Below are positions 1-9,457 of a DNA stretch of 22,000 nt, in pieces; position 1 is the first letter of the stretch; the number at the start of each line of letters is the position of its first letter. The notes under the pieces were generated by a model. It was not told the DNA's origin and made no database searches. It saw only the letters and a list, made by a program, of their open reading frames with translations. The stretch is taken from NCBI GenBank assembly GCA_964511535.1, contig CAZEFW010000162.1, positions 1-22,000 of the forward strand. The letters are read 5' to 3'. The position numbers and the translations under genes were made by a program. Origin of the DNA: CAZCFB01 sp964511535 (GTDB taxonomy: Bacteria; Myxococcota_A; Polyangia; GCA-2747355; CAZCFB01).

Positions 1-158
1 CGCGGCGGTGACCAGCAGCAGTCCGCGGTAGGGGAGGGCGGCGGCCAGGGGGCGGGGGGGGGGGGGGGGGGGGGGCGCCCGGGGCCCCCCCCCCCCCCCA
101 ACCACCCCCCCCAACCCCCTCCCCCCCCCCCCCGCCGGGCCGCAAAGCGACCGAGCCC
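1..158. other. Low-complexity G/C homopolymer tract, probable sequence or assembly artefact
   Basis: There is a run of 22 G at 54-75, then 15 C at 85-99 and 13 C at 121-133, with a few A/T interruptions. No gene can be read through this. The first ~50 bases look like normal GC-rich coding sequence: one minus-strand frame gives LAAALPYRGLLLVTAA, which could be the start of an FtsW-like membrane protein. That is too short to call. In the usual dcw order murD should follow mraY here, but no MurD sequence is visible. The tract may hide a gap or misjoin. Confidence 0.6.
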
Positions 159-1273
<1,115 letters not shown>

Positions 1274-1274
<1 letters not shown>

Positions 1275-2680
1275 CAGCCGGTGTCCTCGGGTGGAAAGGC
1301 TTGGGTTAGCGCCCGCACTGCACGATCCAGGCGCGCGCCGTGGCTCGCCTTGATCAGGACCCAGCCGGCGTCGAGGGCGCCGGTCAGGGCGCGGGCTCCG
1401 TCGGTGGGGGTCTCAACTTGCGTCATGCGCGCTGCAGGCATTCCGGCCGCGGCGGCGCCGCGGGCGATCTCGGCGCCGAGGTCGCCCACGGTGATCAGCA
1501 GGTCGAGGCCGGCGGCCGCGGCGTGGGCGCCGATCTCGCGATGATAACGCTGTTCCTGGTCGCCCAGCTCCAGCATGGCGCCGAGCAGCGCCGCGCGGGG
1601 GGCGTCCCCTGCCAGCTCCGCCAGGGTGTCCATGGCGGCGCGCATGGCCGCGGGGCTGGCGTTGTAACAGTCGTCCAGGACGGTGTAGGGGCCCACGGTG
1701 ACCAGCGAGGAGCGGTGCTCCAGGCGCGGCGGCCGGGTCAGCCCCTCGGCGATGGTGGCCGGCGGCACCCCTGCCACCAGGGCAGCGGCAGCGGCAGCGG
1801 CGGCGTTGCTGGCGTTGTGGCTGCCCACCAGCGGGAGGCGCACCTGGTGCTGCTCGCCGTCCATGCGCAGCATGACGAGAGAGCCGCGCGCGCCGTCGGG
1901 CTCGCGGCGGACCAGCTGCACGCGGTCGCCGCCCTCGACGCCGAAGGTGACCACCCGATGGTCGGGCAAGCGCGCCGCCCACGGCGCCAGCAGCGGCTCC
2001 TGCCCCGGGATCACCGCGGTGCCGTCCTCGCGCAGGCCCATGAGCAGCTCCGCCTTGGCCGCCGCGATGGCCTCCATTGAGCCGAGCCCCTCCAGGTGAA
2101 CCGGGGCGATGGCCGTGATGAGCCCCACCTCGGGCCGGGCCATGGCCGCCAGGGCCGCGATCTCGCCTTCATGGTTCATGCCCATCTCCAGCACCGCAGC
2201 GCGGGTGTCGTGGGGCATGGCCAGCAGGGTCAGCGGCAGGCCGATGTGGTTGTTGAAGTTGCCTGCCGTGGCGTGGGTCGGGCCGGCCAGCGCCATGACG
2301 CCGCGCAGCAGCTCCTTGGTGGTGGTCTTGCCCACCGACCCCGTGACCGCCAGCACCTGCGGAGACACCTGCCGCAGCCACGCGGCGGCGAGGCGCTGCA
2401 GGGCGTCGAGGGTGTCGTCCACCCGGATCACCGCCGCGGCCTCTGGCACCGGCCCCGGCAGGTCCTGGTGGACCACCAGCGCCGCGGCCCCGTCCTCCGC
2501 GGCCGAGAGCGCGTAGTCGTGGCCGTCGAAGCGGTCGCCCCGGATGGCCACGAACGCCTGGCCCGGGGTCACGGCGCGGCTGTCGATGGTCACGCCCTCG
2601 AAGGGGTCCCGGCCCGTCCCGGGCTGGAGCACCTGCCCGCCCATGTCGGCGGCGGCGCCGTTGACGCTCCGGCGAATCAC
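1274..2680 (-). CDS. murF: UDP-N-acetylmuramoyl-tripeptide--D-alanyl-D-alanine ligase MurF
   Basis: MurF is the cytoplasmic ATP-dependent ligase that adds D-Ala-D-Ala to the UDP-MurNAc tripeptide. The 468-residue product shows the Mur-ligase domains in order. The N-terminal substrate domain has TIDSRAVTPGQAFVAIRG. The P-loop is GSVGKTT (114-120), followed by NFNNHIGLPLTLL, MGMNHEGEI and the APVHLEGLGS region. The C-terminal domain has DCYNASPAAM and ends near ASHGARLDRAV. The frame is open further upstream inside murE, but the start chosen is GTG at 2680: it overlaps the murE stop as GTGA, has GGAGG four bases upstream, and gives the family's length. Alanine-rich stretches, for example around SNAAAAAAAAL, reflect the high GC content. 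Confidence 0.96.
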
Positions 2681-4173
2681 CGCCCCTCCAGGGCTTCGCG
2701 CGCCTGCTCGCGGTCGTCGAAGTGGATGGTGGTGTCCCCCAGGATCTGATAATCCTCGTGCCCCTTGCCGGCGATGAGCACAATGTCGCCGGGGCGCGCC
2801 ATGGCCACGGCGGCGAAGATGGCCTGGCGCCGGTCCGGGTCGACGAGGTAGCCGCGGCCGCCGTCCAGCGGCGGCATGCCCGCCCCACGGACGCCGGGCT
2901 CGATCATGCGGATGATCGACATCGGGTCCTCGGTGCGGGGGTTGTCCGACGTGACCAGGCCGACGTCCGCCCCGCGGGCCACCGCGGCGCCCATGAGGGG
3001 GCGCTTGCCCTGGTCCCGGTCGCCGCCGCAGCCGAACACCACGATGAGCCGCCCCTTGCACAGGGGGCGCAGCACCGACATGGCTCGCTCCAGCGCGTCG
3101 GGCGTGTGGGCGTAGTCCACCAGCACGGCGAACTCGCGCCCGCCGTCCACGCGCTCCAGCCGCCCCGGCACGCCCGGCATGGCCTGCACGCCGCGGGCGA
3201 TCTGCTCCGGGGTCACGCCAGCGGCGTGGCAGCACGCCGCCGCCAGCAGGATGTTCTCGCCGTTATAGGCGCCCAGCATGGCCGAGCGCAGGGCCACGCG
3301 CTCGTCTCCGAGGCGGAGCGTGGCGCGCAGGCCGTCGATGCTGTGGCGCGCCTCCAGCAGCCTGGCCTCGGCCTCCACCGACGGGTCCGTTGCGGTGGTG
3401 CAGCGCACGACGCTGACGTCCCTGCGCGCGCTGGCCGCGGCCACGAAGTGTTCGCTGCCGCGACCGTCCAGGTTGATCACCGCCGCCCCGCCCGGCTTCA
3501 GGTGGCGGGTGAAGAGCAGCAGCTTGGCCTGCAGGTAGGCCTCCATGGAGCCGTGCAGGTCGAGGTGGTCCTGGGTCAGGTTGGTGAAGGCGGCCAGGTC
3601 GAAGTCGAGGCCCCAAACCCGGCCCAGATCCAGCGCGTGGGAGGAGACCTCCATCACCAGGTGGTCGCAGCCCTGCCGCACCATGCGCCCGAGCACCTGG
3701 TGCAGCAGCACCGGCGGCGGCGTGGTGAACGGCGCCTTCTCCTCCGCGCCTGCGTATCTGTAGCCCACGGTGCCCACCACGCCGGGGCTGCGGCCCGCCG
3801 ACGCGAGCACCGACTCCATCATGTACGTGGTGGTGGTCTTGCCGTTGGTGCCGGTGATGCCGACCAGGGTCATCTGTTCGGCAGGGGCGCCGGATACGCG
3901 GGCGGCGGCGAGGCACAGGGCCCGGGCCGGGTCATCGGTCACCAGGCAAGGCACGCTCAGGTCCAGGGGTCGCGAAGCGAGCACCGCCACGGCCCCCTTC
4001 TTCGCCGCCATCTCTGCGAAATCATGGCCGTCCACCGTAAGCCCTTCGATGGCCACGAAGAGGAACCCCGGCTCCACCGCCCGGGAGTCGTCGGTCACGC
4101 CGACCACCTCGAGAGCGCCCGCCTCGGGGCTCACCTGCGCCAGCTCTCCGGCTATCTGCTCGAGGGTCCGCAT
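2677..4173 (-). CDS. murE: UDP-N-acetylmuramoyl-L-alanyl-D-glutamate--2,6-diaminopimelate ligase MurE
   Basis: MurE adds the third stem-peptide residue to UDP-MurNAc-L-Ala-D-Glu in the cytoplasm. The 498-residue product has the P-loop GTNGKT (108-113), FTTPPP (149-154), the MEVSSHALDLGR block (174-185), a likely carbamylated lysine in EAYLQAK (K217) and the C-terminal FGCGGDRDQGKRP block. DNPR at 410-413 is the recognised signature of meso-diaminopimelate-specific MurE, so the peptidoglycan is probably of the meso-DAP type. The start at 4173 is the first good ATG, but its GGAG lies only one base upstream. A TAATAT hexamer about 15 bases before the ATG could be a -10 box giving a nearly leaderless transcript. 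That would make sense because a hydrolase gene and a palindrome separate murE from ftsI. Confidence 0.96.
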   Translation of the reverse strand: MRTLEQIAGELAQVSPEAGALEVVGVTDDSRAVEPGFLFVAIEGLTVDGHDFAEMAAKKGAVAVLASRPLDLSVPCLVTDDPARALCLAAARVSGAPAEQMTLVGITGTNGKTTTTYMMESVLASAGRSPGVVGTVGYRYAGAEEKAPFTTPPPVLLHQVLGRMVRQGCDHLVMEVSSHALDLGRVWGLDFDLAAFTNLTQDHLDLHGSMEAYLQAKLLLFTRHLKPGGAAVINLDGRGSEHFVAAASARRDVSVVRCTTATDPSVEAEARLLEARHSIDGLRATLRLGDERVALRSAMLGAYNGENILLAAACCHAAGVTPEQIARGVQAMPGVPGRLERVDGGREFAVLVDYAHTPDALERAMSVLRPLCKGRLIVVFGCGGDRDQGKRPLMGAAVARGADVGLVTSDNPRTEDPMSIIRMIEPGVRGAGMPPLDGGRGYLVDPDRRQAIFAAVAMARPGDIVLIAGKGHEDYQILGDTTIHFDDREQAREALEGR

Positions 4174-4248
4174 GCTCCGCGAACCATATTACGGCAATGG
4201 GCGATCAGAGCTAGTTTTCCCTGCCAGACCGACCCATTGTCCCCGGAT

Positions 4249-4291
4249 AAAATGTCAAGTGTAGGGGTCAGACCCCCCTACTTGACATTTT
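4249..4291. repeat. 43-bp imperfect palindrome (REP-like or terminator hairpin)
   Basis: The arms AAAATGTCAAG-TG-TAGGGGTC and GACCCC-CC-TACTTGACATTTT pair around a single central base, with a dinucleotide insertion in each arm. The palindrome begins immediately after the stop of the hydrolase gene, in the 118-bp gap before murE. On the minus strand the hairpin is followed by TTTTATCC, so it could act as an intrinsic terminator; the arms also contain TTGACA. The GGGGTCAGACCCC core resembles dispersed palindromic repeats of GC-rich genomes. I see only one copy in this window. Confidence 0.7.
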
Positions 4292-5380
4292 TCAGGGGTA
4301 GATGGCCGTGAGGGTCTTGTAGACCTTTGAATAATCGGTGGGCTTTGGGCCATGCAGCTTGCCCAGCACCAGGCCGGTGAAGAAGAGCTTCTGCGCCCCG
4401 GCGTTGAAGGCGGCTTTTACGGCGGGGGGCAGCGTGGCCTCGGGCGTATCGTCGGGGAACTGCACCTCGGTCACCCACAGCGGCAGGTGCGCGGCGCCCA
4501 CCTTCTTCAGGAACGCCTTGTGGCCGGCCGCGTTGAGGGTGGCCATGTCCTCCTTCTCGTCCTCCACCGCGTGCACGTTGGCCACGTCGATGTGCTTGGC
4601 CCCGCCCAGCTGATAGAACTTGCCGTGGTACTCCAGCGAGAGGGCCTGCTCGTTGGTGGCCGCGCCGCCCACCACCACCTTGCAGCTCGGGCAGGCGTCC
4701 TTGATGGCCTCGGAGGACCAGCGCACGATGTCGTAGAAGTCCTTGGGTGGGCCGATGAAGAAGGTCTGGCTGGCGCTCTGCAGCTCCGGCTCGTTCATCA
4801 CCTCCCAGTGGGTGACCGGCGCCCTGAGCCCCGGCATGTCCTGTCTGCCGTCGCCATCGTACCGCTCCACCACCCGGCGAACGAACGCGCGGTACGCCGC
4901 CGGGTCGCACGGCTTGCACTTGTAGTAGCCCTTGCCCACCTTGCAGCTTTCGGGCTGGCACTTTGCCTGGTCCCACGCGGCGAACGGCTTGAGGTTCGGC
5001 AGCACCTTGAGCCCGTGCTCCTGGCTGGTGCGGATCCAGCGGTCGGTGTACTTGAACTCCCAGGTCCCCTCGGAGCGCTCCAGGTCTCCCCACTCGAACG
5101 CCTCGTTGATCAGCCGCACCCACCCGGCGCCGACCCTGGCCACTGTGGGCACCTGATGGATATCCCAGATCAGGAACCCGAGGCTCTGGCTGAGGTGCGA
5201 CCTCCGGGCCTGCACCGGGGCCATGCGTGGCGGCGAGGAGACATGCACCGCCGGGCCCGTCGCAGGGCCTGGCAGGGTCTGGTCCTCGTCTGCATGGCCG
5301 CACGCCACAGCTGTGCAGAGCGCGACAAAAATGATCCCGGGCCTGAGCATGGTGATCAGTATCGGCTCGTGGCGAGTCAT
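4292..5380 (-). CDS. Secreted or lipoprotein clan GH-A-type glycoside hydrolase-like protein
   Basis: The protein appears to be an exported TIM-barrel glycoside hydrolase of clan GH-A (GH5/GH39-like). HWEVMNEPEL carries the Asn-Glu pair typical of the acid/base residue (E197 with this start), and LWVTEVQFP about 108 residues later fits the nucleophile (E305). The start is uncertain. The frame opens at 5434; ATGs at 5380 and 5350 both place a hydrophobic segment (GIIFVALCTAVAC) at the N-terminus, ending at a possible lipoprotein cysteine. None has a convincing ribosome-binding site. A cysteine cluster (CX4CX8CX2C, about residues 140-157) and a later CX2C suggest disulfides or metal binding. 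Its position between ftsI and murE, in the same direction, is unusual. Substrate is unknown; cell wall glycan is possible from context only. Confidence 0.7.
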   Translation of the reverse strand: MTRHEPILITMLRPGIIFVALCTAVACGHADEDQTLPGPATGPAVHVSSPPRMAPVQARRSHLSQSLGFLIWDIHQVPTVARVGAGWVRLINEAFEWGDLERSEGTWEFKYTDRWIRTSQEHGLKVLPNLKPFAAWDQAKCQPESCKVGKGYYKCKPCDPAAYRAFVRRVVERYDGDGRQDMPGLRAPVTHWEVMNEPELQSASQTFFIGPPKDFYDIVRWSSEAIKDACPSCKVVVGGAATNEQALSLEYHGKFYQLGGAKHIDVANVHAVEDEKEDMATLNAAGHKAFLKKVGAAHLPLWVTEVQFPDDTPEATLPPAVKAAFNAGAQKLFFTGLVLGKLHGPKPTDYSKVYKTLTAIYP

Positions 5381-5482
5381 TACAGGGAGGCATGTAGACG
5401 AGGCATCTTGCCGCGTTCCATGGCGCTCATGCATGTGAAAGCGGTTAGACGCCGCTTCTTCAGCCAGTCCGCCAGGCTGGCG

Positions 5483-7516
5483 CTACCCTGGCGGCCTGAA
5501 GCTGACGCGCAGCAGGGTCCTGGGCCGCGCCGGGCCTGGGCCGGGGCTCTGGGCCACGGCGGTTCCGCTGCCGTTGGGCTCCACGCGGAAGCCGAGCTTG
5601 CGGGCGGCCTCGAGCACCTCCACGATGCTCATGCCGGTGAAGTCCGGGACCTCCACGGAGCCGGGCTCCACCTTGCGCGCCTTGCCCGGCAGGGGCGGGG
5701 CAGGGGGGCGCCCACCGAAGGCGCGCGTGACGGCCGATTTCTGCCCGCCGCTCTTCTTCTTTCGCGCCAGAGCTTTTTTCTTTTTGGACGGCGCCTTGTC
5801 CGGTGTGATGCCGAGGTACCCCAGCGACCGCTCGGCGATGCGCTTGAACACTGGCGCCGCCACCTCGCCGCCGTAGTACTTCTTGCCCCCCGGCTCGTTG
5901 ACGATCACCGCGATGATCAGCCGCGGCTGGATCGCGGGCACCATGCCGATGAAGGAGGAGACCCACAGCTCGGGCGAGTAGGCGCGCAGCACCGGGTCCA
6001 CCTTCTGGGCCGTCCCGGTCTTGCCGGCCACGGTGTAGCGCTCCAGGGCCGCGTTGGTGCCGGTGCCGCCCTCCTCGGTCACGGTGGCCATCATGCGCCG
6101 GACGGTGCGCGCCACCTCTGCGCTGAGCACCCGCCGCCCCTCGGTGGGGAAAGCCTTGACCGTCTCCCCGAGCGGGCTGCGAACCTCCATCGCCAGGCGC
6201 GGCTTCATCATCAGCCCGTCGTTGGCGATGGCGGTCAGCGCCTGGGCCAGCTGGATGATGGTCACGGTCATACCCTGGCCGAAGGCGATATTGGCCAGGC
6301 CGATGCGAGACATGCGCTTGGGAGACCGCAGCACGCCACGCCGCTCACCGCGCACGCCCACCTTCGAGCGGTTGCCGAAGCCGAACCGCTTGAGCCCCTC
6401 GTACAGGCCCTCCTTGCCGAGCCGGAAGGCGATCTTGGCGGTGCCGATGTTGGACGACTTCTTGATGATGCCGCCCACGTCGAGCATGCCGTAGCCGTGG
6501 GAGTCATGCAGAGTGTGGCGCCCCACCCGCCAGGCGCCGTTTTCACAGTGCAGCGCCTCGTTGGCTCGCACCTTGCCCGTCTGCAGCGCCCAGGCGATGG
6601 AGAAGCTCTTGGCCGTGGAGCCAGGCTCGAACAGGTCGGTAACCGTGCGGTTACGCCAGCTCTTCTTGGGGAAGTCGGCGTAGCGGTTCGGGTTGTACGA
6701 CGGCGCGTTGGCCATGGCCAACACATCGCCGGTCTTCGGATCCAGCACCACGGCGCCGACCCAGCCCGACTTCGGCCGCACGGTCCTGGCCGCCTCGGCG
6801 ATGGCCTGCTCAGTCTCGTGCTGGATGTACCGGTCCAGGGCCAGCACCACCGAGTTGCCCTGGGACGCGGTCTGCTGCGGCCCCTCCTCCAGGATCGCCC
6901 GCCGCCTGGCGTCCCTGAACCCGGTCAGCTCCACCGGCTTGCCGCGCAGGTACGTCTCCATGCTCAGCTCGATCCCCTCCAGCCCCTTGCCCTCGATGCC
7001 GGCGAAGCCCACCACCATGCCGCCGAGCCCGTCGTTGGGGTAGAACCGCCGCGGCTCCATCTCCAGCCGCAGCCCCGGGATCTTCAGCTTCATCACCCGC
7101 CGCGCTTCCTTGGGGTTGACCCGCCGCTTGAGCCACACGAAGCGCCGCTTTGAGGAGAGCTTGCGGGCCAGCTTGCGCGCGTCCTGCCCCAGCAGCGGCG
7201 CCAGCTTGAGCGCCGCCTCGCCCGCGTTGTCCCCCACCAGGGCCGGGTCCGCCGCGATGGAGGGCACGTCGACGCTCACCGCCAGAGGCGTGCCGTGGCG
7301 GTCGACGATGTTGCCCCGCCGGGCGGGCAGGAAGATCTTGCCCTTGTGCTGCCGCCGCGCTCGCTCACGCAGCTCCGGCCCCTTGACGGTGTGCAGTTGA
7401 TGCCCGCGATGCAGCACGCACCCCATCAGGGCCAGCGCCACCAGCCCGAACAGGAGCATCCGGATCCGGGCCCAGCGCGTGTAGGTCTCGCGCTGTTTTT
7501 TTTCCTCGTCGCTCAC
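5483..7516 (-). CDS. ftsI: Peptidoglycan D,D-transpeptidase FtsI (PBP3) with a C-terminal PASTA domain
   Basis: This is the septal class B penicillin-binding protein that crosslinks peptidoglycan during division. The 677-residue product has a short cytoplasmic N-terminus, one membrane anchor (about 20-36), the PBP dimerisation region with LPARRGNIVDRHGTPLAVS, and the transpeptidase domain. The catalytic motifs are STAK (S300-K303), SSN (354-356) and KTG (499-501). A lysine-rich linker (PSKKKKALARKKK) precedes one PASTA domain (about 618-675, VEVPDFTGMSIVEVLEAARKLGF). PASTA domains are known in some FtsI/SpoVD proteins and bind peptidoglycan or help localisation. The start is GTG at 7516, overlapping the ftsL stop as GTGA. 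It is followed by the hydrolase gene rather than directly by murE. Confidence 0.96.
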   Translation of the reverse strand: MSDEEKKQRETYTRWARIRMLLFGLVALALMGCVLHRGHQLHTVKGPELRERARRQHKGKIFLPARRGNIVDRHGTPLAVSVDVPSIAADPALVGDNAGEAALKLAPLLGQDARKLARKLSSKRRFVWLKRRVNPKEARRVMKLKIPGLRLEMEPRRFYPNDGLGGMVVGFAGIEGKGLEGIELSMETYLRGKPVELTGFRDARRRAILEEGPQQTASQGNSVVLALDRYIQHETEQAIAEAARTVRPKSGWVGAVVLDPKTGDVLAMANAPSYNPNRYADFPKKSWRNRTVTDLFEPGSTAKSFSIAWALQTGKVRANEALHCENGAWRVGRHTLHDSHGYGMLDVGGIIKKSSNIGTAKIAFRLGKEGLYEGLKRFGFGNRSKVGVRGERRGVLRSPKRMSRIGLANIAFGQGMTVTIIQLAQALTAIANDGLMMKPRLAMEVRSPLGETVKAFPTEGRRVLSAEVARTVRRMMATVTEEGGTGTNAALERYTVAGKTGTAQKVDPVLRAYSPELWVSSFIGMVPAIQPRLIIAVIVNEPGGKKYYGGEVAAPVFKRIAERSLGYLGITPDKAPSKKKKALARKKKSGGQKSAVTRAFGGRPPAPPLPGKARKVEPGSVEVPDFTGMSIVEVLEAARKLGFRVEPNGSGTAVAQSPGPGPARPRTLLRVSFRPPG

Positions 7517-7932
7517 GAGCCGTTCCGGCGCCCCCGATTGTCAGCCTTGGCCAGCCTGCGGTCCCCTTCGGCAGCGCGCCGGTTGCGGTCCACCAGCTTG
7601 CGCACCTGGTGCGGCCTGGGGGGCGACATGCCCAGCTTCCTGGTGGCGATACGCTTGATGCGCGCCGGGTTCTTCAGCAGGGTCAGCTCGATCTTCAGCT
7701 GGCGGTTGACCTCCAGCAGCCGGCGGTGCTCCGCGTTGACCTCGGTCAGCTTGTAGCCCGAGTCGAGGGCTCGCAGGCGGGTCCACACCTGGCTGCCCGC
7801 CGCGCCACCCACGATGGCGAGCAGGACGAGCATCAGGATCACCACGCCCCGTCGGCGGGGCACAGGGCGCCGGCTGCGGCTCGTGGTCCGCTTGCGGGGG
7901 GGGCTCTTCTTCTTGCTGGATCCCTTTGCCAT
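7513..7932 (-). CDS. ftsL: Cell division protein FtsL
   Basis: FtsL is a bitopic divisome protein that works with FtsB/FtsQ to activate FtsWI. The 139-residue product has a strongly basic N-terminus (13 Lys/Arg in the first 28 residues), one transmembrane segment (about 29-47), and a coiled-coil-like periplasmic segment with heptad leucines (LTEVNAEHRRLLEVNRQLKIELTLL split across two blocks). It ends the conserved part with the NPARIKRIATRKLGM block typical of FtsL/DivIC. A longer reading frame upstream overlaps rsmH, but the ATG at 7932 is preferred: it shares one base with the rsmH stop (TGATG), GGAG lies about nine bases upstream, and the length fits. The tail is again rich in Arg and Lys. 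Confidence 0.92.
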   Translation of the reverse strand: MAKGSSKKKSPPRKRTTSRSRRPVPRRRGVVILMLVLLAIVGGAAGSQVWTRLRALDSGYKLTEVNAEHRRLLEVNRQLKIELTLLKNPARIKRIATRKLGMSPPRPHQVRKLVDRNRRAAEGDRRLAKADNRGRRNGS

Positions 7933-8906
7933 CACAACATCTCCGCGGCGCGCAGCTTGGCGCTGCGCGATCTCGGGTTTCGGGCCACCTCGTCCTCGTC
8001 GGGACGCGCTGGCCGCGGGGTTAGCAGCTTTACCTTCGGCTCCAGCCCGCAGCCACACACCGGCAGGTCGGGCGGGCAGGTGCAGGGCGAGGCCAGCCGG
8101 GCGAAGCCCTGCTTGACCGCCCGGTCTTCCAGCGAGTGAAACGCTATGACCGCGATGCGCCCGCCGGGCCTCAGCGCGTCAGGCGCGCTGTGCAGCAGCG
8201 CCTCGAGGGCGCCGAGCTCGTCGTTGACAGCCATGCGCAGGGCTTGAAAGGTGCGGGTCGCCGGGTTGATCTTGCTCTTGCCTCTGCCGCCCACGGCCCG
8301 GCTCACCACGCGCGCCAGATCCAGCGTCCCGTGGAGCTCGTCCCGGCCCAGGGCCTGCTTGATGGCCCGGGCCACACGGCGCGCCTTGCGCTCCTCGCCC
8401 AGGCGGGAGATGGTCCGCGCCAGCTCCGCCTCGGGCAGCAAGCGGATCAGCTCTCCGGCGGTGGTCAGGCCACCGCCGCGTCCCAGGCGCATGTCCAGCG
8501 GCCCGTCCTTGTCGAACGAGAAGCCGCGGCTGGCCGTGTCCAGCTGGTGAGAAGAGACGCCCAAGTCCACCAGGATCCCGTCCAGGGGCAGCAGGCCTCG
8601 CTCCTCCGCGATGTCGAGCACATGGCCGAAGCTGCCCCGGGCCAGAATCGCCCGATCGCCAAAGCGGCCCAGGCTCTCGGCGCAGCGCGTCAGCGCGTCG
8701 TCGTCGCGGTCGATGCCGAGCAGGACACCGTCGGGGGCGCTGCGGCGCAGGATCTCCGCCGCGTGGCCGCCGCCGCCCAGGGTGCCGTCGCAGTAGCGCC
8801 CGCCCGGCTTCACGCCCAGCAGCTCCACCGCGCGCTGGAGCATCACCGGCGCGTGGTAGGCCGCTGTCCCGCTCGGCCCGCCTCTGTCTGCTGCAAACAT
8901 CAGCAT
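7932..8906 (-). CDS. rsmH: 16S rRNA (cytosine(1402)-N(4))-methyltransferase RsmH
   Basis: RsmH (MraW) N4-methylates C1402 in the decoding centre of 16S rRNA using S-adenosylmethionine. The 324-residue product has all family blocks: HAPVML (18-23), the SAM-binding YCDGTLGGGGHA (38-49), GIDRDDDAL, DGILVDLGVSSHQLD (109-123), SRGFSFDKDGPLDMR, NPATRTFQALRMAVNDEL and IAFHSLEDRAVK. The open frame extends upstream into mraZ. The ATG at 8906 is chosen because GAGG lies six bases upstream, it falls just after the mraZ stop, and the family begins close to the HAPVML motif. A second ATG two codons later (8900) is an alternative. It is the second gene of the cluster, between mraZ and ftsL. Confidence 0.96.
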   Translation of the reverse strand: MLMFAADRGGPSGTAAYHAPVMLQRAVELLGVKPGGRYCDGTLGGGGHAAEILRRSAPDGVLLGIDRDDDALTRCAESLGRFGDRAILARGSFGHVLDIAEERGLLPLDGILVDLGVSSHQLDTASRGFSFDKDGPLDMRLGRGGGLTTAGELIRLLPEAELARTISRLGEERKARRVARAIKQALGRDELHGTLDLARVVSRAVGGRGKSKINPATRTFQALRMAVNDELGALEALLHSAPDALRPGGRIAVIAFHSLEDRAVKQGFARLASPCTCPPDLPVCGCGLEPKVKLLTPRPARPDEDEVARNPRSRSAKLRAAEML

Positions 8907-8914
8907 TCGCGCCC

Positions 8915-9367
8915 TCAAAGCCCCAGCCGGGACATGGTGTCGTTGATGCGGGAGAGGTTCTTCTTGGCCAGGGTCCGCTGCGCCTCCCACTGCTCGCGGT
9001 CCCACAGCTCGATGGTGGCCCCCAGGCCAGCGAAGAGTACCTGCCCGCTGAAGCCGGCGTACTCTCGCAGCATGGGCGGGATCAGCAGCCGCCCCTGGCG
9101 GTCCATGTTCACCTCGCACGCGCCGCCGATGTGCAGCCGCTTGAGCAGGATCACGTCCTCGTCAAACTGGGGCAGGCAGGAGATCTTGTCCTGGAACTCC
9201 TGCCACTGCTTGATCGGGTAGGCCACCAGGCACTGACCCCCGGGATCGATGTTGGTGGTGAGCACCAGCCGGTTGTCGCCGTTCGTGGAGAGAACTTCGC
9301 GGAATCGCACAGGAAGGCTGACCCTCCCCTTGGCGTCCAGCGTATGTTCAAAACTCCCGAGGAACAT
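8915..9367 (-). CDS. mraZ: Transcriptional regulator MraZ
   Basis: MraZ is a ring-forming DNA-binding protein of the AbrB/SpoVT swapped-hairpin fold that represses its own dcw operon in studied bacteria. The 150-residue product has the two tandem copies of the signature: DAKGRVSLPVRFR near the N-terminus and DRQGRLLIPPMLREYAG in the second half. The frame opens 23 codons earlier, but ATG at 9367 starts the family's typical N-terminus (MFLGSFEHTLD). An AGGAG sits 11 bases upstream, which is slightly far. It is the first gene of the minus-strand cluster. Boxes matching the MraZ target lie 54-90 bases upstream of the ATG, so autoregulation is expected. Confidence 0.96.
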   Translation of the reverse strand: MFLGSFEHTLDAKGRVSLPVRFREVLSTNGDNRLVLTTNIDPGGQCLVAYPIKQWQEFQDKISCLPQFDEDVILLKRLHIGGACEVNMDRQGRLLIPPMLREYAGFSGQVLFAGLGATIELWDREQWEAQRTLAKKNLSRINDTMSRLGL

Positions 9368-9420
9368 CGATACTTGATCTCCTGAAGGGGGCCCTGGATG
9401 ACGATTTGCGTGACATCTTG

Positions 9421-9457
9421 CCCCACATTTTCCCACTGAGCACCACTATAGTGCCCA
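9421..9457 (-). promoter_or_regulatory. Putative MraZ operator boxes upstream of mraZ
   Basis: Read on the minus strand, TGGTG (9445-9441), TGGGA (9435-9431) and TGGGG (9425-9421) are separated by exactly five bases each. A fourth TGGGC box (9457-9453) lies seven bases before them. In E. coli, MraZ binds TGGG-type pentamer repeats separated by 5-bp spacers upstream of its own gene. The match in motif, spacing and location makes this a strong operator candidate. It overlaps and follows the predicted promoter, which fits repression. Confidence 0.7.

Noticed and set aside
2722..4311. Long plus-strand open frame of 529 codons opposite murE
   Set aside because: It is antisense to an unmistakable murE, and the peptide is rich in His/Gly/Ala/Val typical of high-GC mirror frames.
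4278..5393. Second minus-strand frame overlapping the glycoside hydrolase
   Set aside because: The peptide is Gly/Arg/Ala-rich frame-shifted sequence without motifs, whereas the other frame has signal peptide and paired glutamates.
4352..7153. 933-codon plus-strand open frame opposite the hydrolase and ftsI
   Set aside because: It lies antisense to ftsI with intact catalytic motifs; the composition is that of a GC-rich shadow and no domain is recognisable.
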